Shown here piece by piece: positions 22,725 through 34,900 of a stretch of DNA of 64,000 nucleotides. The stretch's first letter is position 1, and every line of letters starts with the position of its first letter. The position numbers and the translations under genes are program-made. Below the pieces are notes generated by a model that saw only the letters and a list, made by a program, of their open reading frames with translations, searched no databases and was not told the DNA's origin. The DNA comes from Hyparrhenia diplandra (Eukaryota > Streptophyta > Magnoliopsida > Poales > Poaceae), in NCBI GenBank assembly GCA_015847255.1, contig JADLZK010009314.1:310001-374000 (forward strand). The letters are read 5' to 3'.

Positions 22725-23560
22725 CCGCCTGGCCCCTCACCAACCCGACCGACCAACATCATCTCCTCTCCGCGCCGAGCTGCAGCGATTGGGATTGATT
22801 GGAGCCAACGTCCAGCAACGATTGGAGCCCGGGGCTCGATTGGAGCAGCGATTGCAGCCAACGTCCAGCAGTGGCGAGCAGCACGCCAGGGGAAGCCGAC
22901 GCCCGGCATCTGGAGGAGCGGCCGCGACTTGAGGAGGTGCGCTGCGCGCTCGCCGTAGACGGAGTTTGAGCGGGGAGGACCGGAGGAGCAGAGCAGGAGC
23001 CAGGAGGGGAGCGGACGCGACCGCGAGCAGGAGGGGGGGGCCGGGGGCGGACGCGAGCAGGAGGGTCGGAGGGGGGACGGTCGGATGGAGGCGGACAGAA
23101 GCGCCGAGCGCGGCGCCACAACCGCGAGCAGGAAGGGCGCGACCGCGAGGCCAGATGCGGGAGCGGGGGGCGGGCGCAACGCTGCGGTGTGCGGTGTGAT
23201 GTGTGAACGGCGGCGCTGGGTGGTGGGGTGAACGGCGGCGCGCGGCAACCAGAGCACGAGCGACTACGGCAGCCGGCGGCGCAGGCGCGCGCACGGGGCA
23301 GCCGCTGCGACCTGTGCTGGGAGCCTCGACTCCGGCGCCGGCATGGCCACGGGGACGGCGCGGCGGTCGCCGCGCGGAGCACGTGTGCAGGCGGACCGAG
23401 AAGGAACTGCACCGCCTCGCATCTTCCCGGCGGTGCTGCTCCCGCGAGGCTATCCAGAGGAGAGGCTAGAGTACAGGGAAGGAGGCTGACCCCGCGGATT
23501 TATGGCGGCCGCGCGATGGCATCGGTGGGCGACGGAAGGAGAACGAAGAGGCCGCGGTGA
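22725..23560. promoter_or_regulatory. GC-rich CpG island, no supported protein
   Basis: The stretch is GC-rich with open frames on both strands, as expected by composition. Short internal repeats (GATTGGAGC, CCAACGTCCAGCA twice within 22,800-22,875) suggest local slippage. It follows the pyrimidine tract, so the pair could be a promoter plus 5' exon on the + strand or a captured gene fragment. No domain is recognisable. Confidence 0.3.
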
Positions 23561-23742
23561 GGATTATGAAGGACAACGAAGAGGACTCGGTGGGAAATAG
23601 ACGTTACTGGTGACGTGGCTTCACCGCGGGGGAGAGAGAACTCGCGGTGAGGATTATGAAGGACAAACGAAGAGGACTCGGGTGGGAAATAGGCGTTCTA
23701 TGGTGGCGTGGTTTCACGGGGCGAGCGTAGAACTCGCTAGTG
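23561..23742. repeat. Two tandem copies of a 90-bp unit
   Basis: Copies begin at 23,561 and 23,651, both with GGATTATGAAGGACAA, GAAGAGGACTCGG and GTGGGAAATAG. They differ by single-base indels, and a third partial match (GAACGAAGAGG) precedes them at about 23,541. Confidence 0.85.
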
Positions 23743-24060
23743 GATCTTTTGCTACATAGGTACGATAGATATATAAAAAGAATTTTTGAGAAGGACTCAT
23801 GCTCACCTTGATTAATCTCTGTCAATCTATTTAATCTATATATTGGAAAATAGATAAAACGTCATCTATTATAATATCATAGGCAATCTATCGAAACCAA
23901 CGAACAAGATACACTTTTGCCAGATATAAGCAAATAACATGGAAACAAAAATGCATATGTTTGGCGTTTTCCCTACCAACGTTCGTGGCTTGTGTCAAAA
24001 AAAAAAAAAAAAAAAAACTTTCCATGGCTTCAGTGTGCTAGCGGCGTGGCACCCGCTGCC

Positions 24061-24224
24061 ATTGAAAACCTGTAACAACCAAATGGTTCGATCCCAGGGA
24101 GGCTATCCACGCCGCCGTAATTATTTGATTGGCTCCAAGTTCGGTTCGTCCACCGCTGATTGGCTGAGGCGGGGTATCTACGTCGCCTCGATTCTTTTGA
24201 TTGGTCCGGTTGGTTTTGCAAAAG
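24061..24224. repeat. CCAAT-rich dispersed repeat, copy 1
   Basis: It starts ATTGAAAACCTGTAACAACC and ends TTGATTGGTCCGGTTGGTTT. It shares most of its length with 24,961-25,127 and has three ATTGG (inverted CCAAT) boxes in TTTGATTGGCTC, GCTGATTGGCTGAGG and TTTTGATTGGTCCGG. A weak third relative is at 28,055-28,095 (GAGGCTATCCATGTCGCC). Confidence 0.8.
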
Positions 24225-24424
24225 ACCCTTCTGTTTTTCTCGAGTCGTATGCCAGTCCACCGAGGCCCCTCAATAATAGTAAACGTGTTTTACTTTTTAC
24301 TTTTTAACCCTCCCGTTATGAGAATCCTACGCTTTCGAAGAAGAGAAAATTTCGATTTTCGTGGTGTTTTTACATTTACCCGCCCTTTTGTAACTTTTGC
24401 AAAAAAAACCATTTGCCCCCCACC

Positions 24425-24960
24425 AAATATATACACCGCGCCTCCTTTCAAAGAAAAAAAAAAAAAAAATTGCTCCTGCTCTCCTCTCTCTCTCCGTCTC
24501 TCTCGTTCTCTCCGTCTCTCCGGTAGCGCCGCCGCCTCCGCCCGCTCAGCGCCTCCGCCCCCTTCCCCCTCCCTCTCCGCTTCCTCCCTCCTCTTCGGGC
24601 GGCGGCGACGCTGAGCGTCATCGGATCCGGCACGATTAATACGCCCCTCGCCGTCGTCGCCCCCGACCCGCGGACGGCGGAAGCGGGCGCCCGCCGGTGC
24701 CCGGGCCGGACCGCCCCTCCCCACGGGGCGTCTTGTTTTCGGCCGCTCCGTTCTTTCGTGGCGTCGTGCGACCTAGGTTTGGTCTCTTCCCTTTCCTCTC
24801 TCTCCCTTCTTACTCCTCCCTACGGGATCTCTCTCCCGGCGTTTCTGCGAGGCTTGCTCCCCTCCCCATTCCATAGCGATCTATCTGCAGATGAATTTGT
24901 TTGCCTATCTTTGGATGAAACCCTAGCTGCTTTTGCCCTCATTTTTTTTGACACGATTTT
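24425..24960 (+). promoter_or_regulatory. TATA box with CT-rich leader, promoter-like
   Basis: AAATATATACACCGCG at 24,424-24,439 fits a TATA box. About 45 bp further on, a CT-rich run (CTCTCTCTCCGTCTCTCTCG) and a GC-rich stretch resemble a plant 5' UTR. It lies between the two CCAAT-rich repeat copies. An AAACCCTAG element lies at about 24,919. No long open frame follows, so the product, if any, is non-coding or starts in a later exon. Confidence 0.35.
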
Positions 24961-25127
24961 ATTGAAAACCTTTAAGAACCAAATGATCCCCCTCCTGGGG
25001 GGAGGCTATCCACGTCGCCGTAATTATTTGATTGGCTCGAAGTTCGATTCGTCCACCGTGATTGGTCGAGGCAAGCGTATCCACGTCGTCCCGATTCTTT
25101 TGATTGGTCCGGTTGTTTTGCAAAAAA
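24961..25127. repeat. CCAAT-rich dispersed repeat, copy 2
   Basis: This is the partner of 24,061-24,224, 900 bp away in the same orientation. It keeps GGAGGCTATCCACG, CGCCGTAATTATTTGATTGG and CCGATTCTTTTGATTGG. Scattered substitutions and small indels separate the two. Confidence 0.8.
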
Positions 25128-25247
25128 ATTACAATTGGGCTAGCTTTGGCCAGCTACGGGGGCATCCACGGTACCAAAATTAATTTTGACCGCCCGATTT
25201 CATTTGCTCGGGCCAGATTTCGCATAGGTGAGTTGGTCGGCTTTATG

Positions 25248-25770
25248 CCCATGATGAAATTGTTCGCATTACACTTTTATTATGTGCAATCGGTGATGAT
25301 CCATATCTTGTGAGAGATTTGGCGTTTTCCAACTATTTTGATGCCTTCATACCCGGGATCATGATCAAATGACGATTGACTTATTTCGAGGCCTCCGAAA
25401 TTTGTATAGATTTCTCTATTCTTATGCCCATGATGAACTAATATCGGTCGATGATCGGTGTCTTGTGAGAGACTTGGCATTTTCCCCAGCTATTTTGATG
25501 CCTAGATACTCCAGGATCATGATCAAATGGTGATTGACTTATTTTCGAGGCCTCTAAAATTTGTAAACGTTTCTCTATTCTTATGTCCATGATGAAATAG
25601 TTCAAACACTTTTATATGATTTACAATTTACAATACAATATCGGTAGATGATCAGCTTCTTGTGAGTGCCTTGGCATTTTCCATCTTGATGTCTTCATAC
25701 CTTAGGATCATGCTCAAATGACGATTGACATATTTTCGAGGCCTCTAAAAATTTAAAGGTTTCTTTTCGA
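25248..25770. repeat. Three tandem units of 160-180 bp with CATGATGA and GATGATC motifs
   Basis: Units start near 25,248, 25,427 and 25,587, each with CCATGATGAA. They continue with GATGATC, CTTGTGAG, CTTGGC(A/G)TTTTCC, TTTTGATGCCT, GGATCATGATCAAATG, CGATTGAC and CGAGGCCTC. Between units the order is conserved but spacer lengths differ. The ATGATGA boxes recall box C of C/D snoRNAs. No canonical CTGA box D lies at the proper place, so no snoRNA is called. Confidence 0.75.
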
Positions 25771-28054
25771 GACTACCTAGGTGTTATGGTATAGATCCGA
25801 GGACATGACCATGCCAATGATATTTGATTTAGTGCAATCTGCAGTTGCTCATGATTTTGTAAAATATATTGGAGCGAACGCCATGTCGGATGTATTTGTT
25901 TCCTTTGTTGGTGCCTTTGTAGTGCTTATGATCTTGGCCATGTCCAAATTGATGAGTACACACTCCTCTTTGCCGCTAGATTAGTTTGAGGGAATAGGTC
26001 TTCTTTGTGATGAATACACGATATAAATGTTTAATGTTTCATGTAGTGATCATGGGGCCATCCTTCCTCATTTTACTCCTCTTTATTTTTCTACTGAGGC
26101 AATGCTTATGAGCTATGATGATTCTTCCTTTCACATCCGGTCGGTGTTCTTACAAATGAGGCGGTTGATCATGAGAATGTTGATTTTATTTTTTGCCGTC
26201 TTTTGTAATGGCGAGGCACTAATTCATTTTTTTGCGGTTCTTTAGCCGAGGTGGTGATCGGTTGCTTGCTTCAGTTTTTTTGTTCCTTTGTATCTATTCT
26301 ATTTTGTGTGCTTTGGAGCCTTTTTGCTTCTTTTTGTGATAATCAAGCAATGGCACACCATTATCTGATTAATCTTATTATTGCCTTTGCTCTTGCACTT
26401 ATACTTTTTATGATCATTGCCTATGGTATCAACGGTGCATTATTATGCAGTCGAGCTTTTGCTTATTGCCCATGAAGTGATAGATATATTCTTCTTAATT
26501 CTAGACCCTCGATCCTTTGGATGCCATCAATGCTTGTGCGGTCGGATTATATACTTTTTTGTTTCGAGCACACACCCTATTCCCGGAGATAGTTTATCAA
26601 AGGTCTAAAATAATTGGAATTTTTTGGTTGTTGTATCGGTTTGTTTTTGCGTGAAACAAATTTTGGTTTCATCTTTAAAATAAAAAGATGCCAGTTGAGA
26701 GTGTCCCAAAGGTGAAGTGAAATCATGAAATGAGAGGTATGTACTTCTCTCCAATTAATGCGTTGATATGTTGTGAACTTAAAATAGATGATCTCACTTC
26801 TCTTCATTTAATGCAATGATATGTTGTGAGCTAAAAAACGATGATCTTCTCTGTTTCTTCGTCCCTGAACTTGGTTTGCCTTAGCCCAAATCACCTAAAA
26901 AAATAGTGTTAGTAAGTCCACGCTTTTCCTATCGGTTTTCTAAAAAAAACCTCAACATGCTTTTTTAAGAAACAGGTTCATCATTGTGACCTTATTTCGT
27001 ATGATTGTATAAATAATAAATATGAATAGTGATACTCGGATGTATATTTCACCAAGTGTTTTCCTTTTTTCGCCATTCTTAACTCGATTTGCCGTCTTCC
27101 ATCATGTCAGCCTTTGAATTTCGTTTCACAAGCGGTGTTCATGCTTTCGCTCTTCTAAGAGGTAAACAGATCATGCTTCTTATCATGTGCAGTATTTCTG
27201 TCTTTGCTAATAATTGCTACCTATTGCAGACACTTTTTGATTTGTCCAGCCTTGCTATGTGCAACGCCGACACATAGACCGCTTGTCTAGGTAAGCTACC
27301 ACCCTCTTGCTTCGTCATAATTGCTCAGTATCTACACGCTTTTTTCTTGCATCATGGCCTTCCATTTACATGGGTCATGTGCAGTGAAGTTTCAGGTTCT
27401 GGGAAATAAGTTTTTATTCGCTGCAGCCTGTTGCTTGATCCTTTATTCCTTTTATTTGGCTGGTTAAGAACACGTGCATGCACACCTTGTTTTTAAAGTT
27501 CTCCCAATTATATGCACATATTGTTTTTAAAGTCTTTGCTATTTCCTCTTAAAGTACCATATGCTTGTGAGCTTTAATTAAATTCAATTAAAGTTCCAAG
27601 TTAACGTGTTCAGGTTACTTATTCAAATATGTTCAGTTAAACCTGGTATCAAATGAATTTGCTTCCTTCTTAGTGACAGTTAGCACTTCTAACACTTATT
27701 TGCTAATGTCTGCGTGATAATGCATACATAGTAGTCTGTATTGTTCGAACCTGTCAAGCTAAGGAACTTTACTCTCTATTTTGGGCAGAAAGTTTTGTCT
27801 GCACTGCTATATTGTCTAAGATGATAGCAGTACGGACTATGGATTTTGTTGATTCAATCCAGGTGATGCGTTCCTCATCGGTTGTGATATGATGTTCTCT
27901 GCGTTTGTCATTTGCTGTTTTCCACCTTTTTCGGCCTGTGATGAAAAGTCTATACCAATTGCAAGGATATGATCTGATGTTCGATTTGGCTCGTGAGGTA
28001 CTGGGCATGTCCTATTTGTTGACCTGTAGAAACTGGCCAAACGGTACGCCTCGG
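25771..28054. other. AT-rich intergenic DNA, no gene recognised
   Basis: Only short frames are present. Scattered words such as CTATGATGATT (26,112) and CTACTGAGGC (26,092) resemble snoRNA boxes but form no consistent pair. The T-rich character on the + strand would suit introns or a non-coding transcript from the promoter-like stretch at 24.4 kb. Confidence 0.35.
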
Positions 28055-30880
28055 TGAGGCTATCCATGTCGCCCGAATTCACTGATGGGCTCCCTTGAGC
28101 TGTGGCCACTGTAGCTCCACCCCATGGTGCTGCTGTGATTGGGCATAACCACGTTAGCAAAATTATTGTTGGCCATTTAGCTTGGACCTCTGGATCTGCA
28201 GACATGCCTTTAGGCTCCGAGTTGACAAACAAATGACGATTAAAAGATTACTGAGGCCCCTAGGAATCTTGTCTTCGTTTGGAAAAAAAAAAACCTTTTG
28301 TTCCGCGTTGCTGTAGCAAGAACTCCATAAAGATGACTGCTGGTACAGTGCCATGAACATCGATTCATTAGATGTAAAGGTACAGTGCCATATTAGTTCT
28401 GTAAATAGTTACTTCTTTGCTGGAATTATGCTGTTTAACTATTTTCCATGCTAGATGACTGAATAGTCTGTGCTGATGGATGGGGAACAAAATGAAGATG
28501 TGGGTAAAGAATATGGTGTTCAAGCAGAGGTGTGTCAACGGGTCCAGCAGAGGTGTCGATGGGGAATGATATGATGCCATTTGGTTTGTTTACAGACTCC
28601 ACCTGCTTCGCCCTTGCGATTGAGTGACAGGTATATTTTCGTCTCCCTGAGATCACACACGCTACCAATTAAAATGCTTTGCAAGAATTAGCCCCCTGAG
28701 CCATTGAGCAATGTGAACTAAATCCTTAGACAGTCCGGTCCCCTCCTTTTATTGTTTTTCTTCAAGGATAATGGGAGGAAAATGTTCTTGCTCAATTTTG
28801 CTTCACCTTCTATTCACTACAAATTCTAGGAGTTGGCAGAACATACATGGCTCCATTTTGATGAGACTGAGATTCTATGAACTGTTTGGTAGTTTAATAT
28901 GGAGTTGTGTTATCAAAGCAGCACCTACAACTTAATCCAATCAAATGCATCAATTACGTTTACTGAGTCAAGATCCTAACTCAATTTCAATTATTGTTCT
29001 ATGGATAGAGAAGCCATAGTTCCTATAGAATTTTAAAGACATGATGCCCATTTCATTTTAATAAACATGAGGTCGACCTACAATGGTAGGGTTCCAATTG
29101 ACAAGTCCTAAAATGAGTATCATCTTTTACTGGTCCAACTGAACCTTACATACTTAGTTACCCGGTGTCGAGGGCTACTTTATGTCCACTTTCTCACCTT
29201 GAAGTTCCAAACTAATTTGGTCAGCTGCCTCTCTTCTTACCATTGTTTTTTTCTGATTCGTCTTTTTAGCTACCATACCAGATTGTCAGGGTTCCCTAAA
29301 TTGTTTTTCCACGTGTCCTCTGCTCTTCAGAGGACTTCAATTTGATTTGCCACAATTATTTCACATATCATTTGCAGATCCAATTGTATTTTTTTTTGTG
29401 CATGAAGTAGGTTATTAGACTTACAGTACCATGCTAATCCATGAGCATTTCCTATTTATTTTAGGTATATGACGACACCATATATATAGTTTTTTTTTTT
29501 GATCTTGTATTGATATATCACATAATAATTTGTGCAATCTAGGTAATTGCCCAAACGATCCTCCTGTACATCTAGAGGTACATAAATTATTTGTGTTCCA
29601 TTTGTTTCAAGCTGATTGTACCTCTGAGGGGTCTACAGTAAAAATTCACTATACTTACCTTTTTTTGTTGTTGCATACACACAGGTTTATCTAAATTGAT
29701 TGAGTGTCATTTGAAGCTATTCAACTCAAGAGTCCAGAGATGCTATTAGTTCCTTTCGGTCTGAATAAAAGGAGTGAGGTGTTATGTCACGGTGAACACA
29801 ACCCCTTGCCACTGGCAAGGGTCAACGGAAAGTGAGGTGAGAACTGGAACTATCTTCGATTCCAAGTCTTGATGCTGGTCTTGACTCTAAGCGCTTCATT
29901 TAGGGGCACCTTCAGAAAGTTCATGACTCAGGATGATTAGTATGGCTGTGGCCTACCTTATTTGTGGAAAGCTGGAACATCTAGATTTTAGCACCCTGTC
30001 AATGTCAAAACTGAAAAACCCCAAGATTGGCTACACCACTTACAGTAAAAAAAAAATCAACATGATTTAACCTCCAAACAAATTTGCTTTTCTCCAGAAC
30101 TATTTTGACCTACAAGAATCTGCCATTTTACTTCATTTAGTGCACCTCAGAATAATTAGTATAGATGCCATTTTACTCTTATGTGCAAGCCATTTTCGTA
30201 TTATTTTCAAGTTCTCTCTATTTGGGAAAAGGCAGGATTTCAGGTCTCTCTTTTGGTTATAATCTCTCGAACAGCTGCATCAGCATGTACGCTCCTCCTT
30301 TCCGTATTATGACAGACTGATAATGTCCCACATGCATCATGGAGACAATGAGAAAATTACAGTAGCACAAAAGGCAGCTGTGATCTATTAGTCTCTAAAG
30401 CACATCACTCATATCAAAGGCTATATCCAGCACTCACCATGCACACACTGATAATAATGCAGACTGTTTTCTTCATTCGATAAGTACTCATAGTCATATC
30501 ATAGTCTCTAATTTCCTCCCTACATTTCTTATGTATGCTAGAAATATTTGATGTTTATTTATATCTTATAGTTAAATGTTTGTGCTTCGTACATATTTGA
30601 CTTGACCCATACATGATATCAGGTTTTAATCAATCGTGAGACAAAGGCAAGAACAGGTTGATTCTGTCAGAACTTCTCAAGGTGCATGGTGCGACATCCC
30701 TCGCCCACAAGATGCTTGCCTATGATAGAAGCAAGAGGCTCTACACCGCAGACAAGCTGCCGTTCAAATCAATGGAGTTAACTGTCCAGTCTCCGGCACA
30801 CGTCCATACAAGTATTTTGGAGCAAACATTTTAATCTCCCTCCATCTTCCCAGTAACCGAGGGTGTGCTGGAGACCGGAC
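28055..30880. other. Intergenic DNA, nothing firmly recognised
   Basis: The left edge has a short diverged match to the CCAAT-rich repeats. A small hairpin CCTTGCCACTGGCAAGG lies at 29,803-29,819. A possible short coding exon at about 30,658-30,830 is discussed under rejected items. The remainder shows no frame, no repeat boundary and no RNA gene. Confidence 0.4.
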
Positions 30881-30947
30881 AGTTATAGCCTTGAAGTGAA
30901 AAACGGGCTTCCGCGTGATCTCAAAAAAAAAGTTATAGCCTTCAAGT
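30881..30947 (+). mobile_element. Tiny retroposed insertion with A tail and 17-bp TSD
   Basis: AGTTATAGCCTTGAAGT at 30,881-30,897 recurs as AGTTATAGCCTTCAAGT at 30,931-30,947 (one mismatch). They flank a 33-bp insert that ends in nine As. The structure fits an extremely 5'-truncated LINE or SINE inserted by target-primed reverse transcription. Confidence 0.8.
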
Positions 30948-31235
30948 ACAACTGTCCATAGTACCTATTTCATTTGTGTGATATTTGTCAGCGGCAGTTG
31001 GATCCATGATTCTACATATCTGCATGTGACCATCTATCATTTAGTCGTTGTTCAACTTGCTCTGTTGGAGTTAGAAATTTTGACATATAAAGTTGTTTAA
31101 TTTTGTGTAGGGACTTCATACGCCATTGAGATTTATATGTAGAATATTAGTTGTCACTGCTTGTGGCATATGTCAACTGTTTATTTAATCTAACGATCTT
31201 GGTGCACTTCTATATTGCATATTGTTGTAACCTTT

Positions 31236-31595
31236 TTACCCTACTTTTATTTTCTCGAGCATTCTACCTCGCCTTGCCTCTACATCGGCGTGCCTTGCTC
31301 CTAAATCGGCGCGCAAAGGCGCGCCATCCACTAGTCTCCCCCTAATCCGGCCGGGGCTAGCTGTGCTTGGCTTATCTTCACCACCGGAGCGGAACACCGG
31401 AGCGGAAGGCACCATCGGTGTTGTTCCATGGAGAGAGGAGCGGCGGCCTCGCAGCTCAACTACATCGAGATGAGGAGCCAGGACAATCGGGACTTGGAGC
31501 AAGGGATCAAGAAAAAGGCTGATGGCTTCACGTCATCTTCCATGTCTTGCACAAGACAAAGTTTTGGGAAACTGTGATATTGTGTGTTTCCAGTT
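31236..31595 (+). other. GC-richer segment with short open frame, unassigned
   Basis: Composition rises here and a 49-codon frame runs from ATG at 31,429 to a stop near 31,578 (MERGAAASQLNYIEMRSQ start). I do not recognise the product. It may be a displaced exon fragment, cut on the right by the MITE at 31,599. Confidence 0.2.
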
Positions 31596-31598
31596 TTA

Positions 31599-31919
31599 GG
31601 CTCCGTTTGGCACCTTCTCCGGTGGCTTTAGGAGCCGTTTTTTGTGCCAAACGAGGGTAAAACAAAACAACTCCTATCAAGAAGCTCCTTAAATCGCGGC
31701 TTTTCACAGAGGTTTGATGTATGGTGGAGCCAAAAATAGTAGCTTCATCCGGCTCCACCTCATCCAACATGGCAATTTGTGAGAGCGTGTTTTTAAGGGT
31801 GGAGCTGTTTTGCCAAACAGTTTATCAAAATGGCTCCAGCTCCACTTATGAAGTTGTTTATGAAACCAAATCCTAAAAAACGGATTCACTAGTGAAGAGG
31901 ATCCGTGCCAAACGGGGCC
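31599..31919. mobile_element. PIF/Harbinger-type (Tourist-like) MITE
   Basis: The 321-bp element starts GGCTCCGTTTGGCAC and ends GTGCCAAACGGGGCC, inverted repeats with one mismatch in 15. It is flanked by the trinucleotide TTA on both sides (31,596-31,598 and 31,920-31,922), the TSD expected for this superfamily. It has no coding capacity. The interior has further inverted similarity (GGAGCC, CAAAC words). Confidence 0.88.
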
Positions 31920-31922
31920 TTA

Positions 31923-34900
31923 ATGAGCATCTATTTGTGCCCTCGATTGGGGCATCAAGGGAATTCCGGTTGCTTGGAAGGGGCATCTTTTTGGTGGCTC
32001 TCTCAAAGAAATGCTTGGGTTTTCTCTATCTGTTGATTTCGAACCTGAAGTTGATGATTTCAACTTATACGGATACCCTAAAAAACAGAAATAAAGATGG
32101 GGCCGACACTAACATAATGTTTTCGTTCAACAAGATTATCAGCCAATTGGGCCTTTCTCGAAATTCCTTTACTGGGTAAAAATTCACATGGTCAAATATG
32201 CGGACTAATCCTCCGCTAGAAAAACTTGACTGGGTGTTTACCAACAACAGTTGGACTCGGCTTACCCCCGAGACAACTTGCAATGCTCTATCAATGGAAG
32301 TCTCGTGATCACACCCCAATGGTTATCACCATCTCTACTGCTGTCCCCCAAAGCTCACATTTTCAGATTCGAAAACTTCCGGGCTGATGAGGGAAGACTT
32401 CCATCAGGTTATGATTGATAATTGGCAAGCCCCTGATCATCTTAATGATAGTGCAAAAAAAAATTAACCAAGAAGTTCAAAAATCTCAAAGGTGCTCTTA
32501 AATCCTCGGAGCGTAAAAGCTCTCCAACCTGAAAATTACATTCTCAAATGTCTCCATCACTTTGCAATTTATGGATACATTGGAGGAATTCAGAGACTTA
32601 AGCCTGGAAGAATGGAATTTTAGAGTTATCTTGAGGAAAAAATTTTAGTCCTTCTTGAACAACAAAGAATTTATTGGAAGCAAAATGGATCAATAAAATT
32701 TTAGTCCACTCTTGGGGATGCAGGGACAAAATTCATTCATACAAATGCCACCATAAGACATGTGGGAAATTCTATCACATCTCTCAAAGATGGCAATGGC
32801 AATCTTCTATCAGCACATAGTGACAAAGAACAGTTGATCCCGATTTCTTTCAAGGACAAAATTGGGCAATGCAACTCTAGAGACATTGTTTTTGACCTCT
32901 CAAGACTCATTCAGTAGCAAAGATGGACTTGCTCACTTGGAGGACAGATTTACTGAAGATGAGATAAGCCGGAGGTCCTAAACTTGCCCAACAACAAGTC
33001 TCCAGGGCCAGATGGTTTTAATAATGAATTCATTAAGAAATGTTGGAATCATATCAAAATGGATTTCCTTAACCTCTGCTGGGATTTTCAAGATTCAAAC
33101 ATCTGTTTGAAAAGCATTAATTCCTCTTTCATCACCTTGATCCCCAAAACCTAGAATCCATCTTCCATCAATGACTACAGACCTATCTCCCTCCTAAACA
33201 GCTCCATGAAATTAATCACTAAACTCCTTGCTAACAGACTCCAGAATGTCATCATCCCCATGGTACACAAGAACCAATATGGATTCATCAAGAGCGTAAC
33301 AATCCATAATTGTCCGGCCCGGTCCTTTGAGTATCTACACCTATGTCGTCACTCCAAAAATAAATTATCATTCTAAAGCTTGATTTTGAAAAACCTTTGA
33401 TAAGATTGAGCACAAGGCTATAATTGATTTCCTTCATGCTCGAGGGTTTGGCTCAAAATGGCTTGCCTGGATCAAAGACATTCTAGATTCAGGAACATCC
33501 AAAGTGCTCCTCAATGACATTCCTCGAAAAATAGTTTCATTGCAAAAGGGGAGTAAGGCAAGGTGATCCTTTATCACCACTCCTTTTTGTCCTTGCTGCT
33601 GACCTTCTTCAGTCTATCATCAACAGTGCTAAGGACAGGGGACTTATCAACCTCCCCTTACCCCTTCGGTCATCCTTTGATTCCCAATCATCCAATATGC
33701 TGATGACACTTTGATTATCATGGAAGGGGAGGCCAGGCAACTTGTTTTCCTTAAGGGTCTTCTCCAATCTTTCTCTGATTCAACTGGGCTGCAGATCAAC
33801 TATAACAAATCCTTCTTAGTCCCTATAAACATCTCTCCTGAGAGAACCATCCACCTTGCAAACACCTTTAGTTGTTCAGTGGGCTCCCTTCCTTTCACCT
33901 ACCTTGGCCTTCCACTTGGCACCACCAGACCAAAAGTGGAGGACTATCTTCCTTTGATCAATAAATGTGAAAGAAGGCTGGTCATAACTTCTTCCCTGTT
34001 ATCTCAAGCTGGCAGGTTAGAACTTACAAATGCAGTCTTGACTGCCTTTTACCAACCTTTCACATGTGTGCCCTTGTTCTTCCTTGTTCTCAAACAAATT
34101 GATAAGTACAGAAATAATTGCCTATGGAGAGGATCAGATCTCAACTCCAAAAAAGAGCCCTAAAGCAGCTTGGAAAATGGTTTGTGCAACTAAAGAAGAA
34201 GGTGGACTGGGAGTAATAAATCTTGAAAAGCATAATGAAGCCCTCCTCATGAAAAAATCTGGATAAGTTCTTCAACAAAAAGGCATTCCCTGGGTTTCTC
34301 TTATTTGGGGAAAACATTATTCAAATGGAAAGCTCCCCAGCCACATTAAAAAGGTTCATTCCGGTGGAGGGATATCTTAAAGCTCTTAGATTGCTACAAA
34401 AAGTTCTCTAAAGTCCAGGTTCAAAGTGGAGACACTTGTCCGCTTGGGTCCGACAACCGGAGGCAACGGATTCTAATGAATGACTATCCGTAGCTCTTCT
34501 CTTTTGTTCTCGAACAAAAACTGATTGTTAAGCAATGGGTGGAGCATCAACAGCCCCTAAATAATTTCAGTCTGCCCCTTCCTTAGAAGCTCATCACCAA
34601 TTCTCAACTTTGGAAGAAATTAAAAGTGAAATCATCCTTCACTCGACAATGATATTTGGTCTACTCATATGGGTCCCTACTCAGCTTCCAAGGTCTACAA
34701 ATTCTTAATGGGCCACTCCCAGATGCCTCAAGCCTTCAAATGGCTATGGTAGAATTGCTGTCAGCCAAAGCACAAAGTCTTTTTCTGGCTCCTGATGAAG
34801 GATAGGCTAAGTACAAGAAACATCCTGAGAAGGAAAACCATGCCTCTTCAATCATATCAATGTGTTCTCTGCAATTGCAATGAGCAAGAAACAGTGTCAC

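Noticed and set aside
22643..23560. Open frames of 80-217 codons on both strands
   Set aside because: Composition effect in a GC-rich island; mutually overlapping frames with no recognisable motif.
24030..24095. GGTTCGATCCC resembling a tRNA B box
   Set aside because: No matching A box, acceptor stem or anticodon arm; the paralogous copy at 24,961 does not keep the motif.
25248..25770. C/D snoRNA gene call
   Set aside because: ATGATGA boxes are present but the CTGA box D and terminal stem are missing at the proper distance; reported as a repeat and finding only.
30658..30830. Possible exon with a frame reading LLKVHGATSLAHKMLAYDRS
   Set aside because: A weak resemblance to WD-repeat proteins of the Lgl/tomosyn kind was considered, but the match is short, has no flanking exons and cannot be verified by eye.
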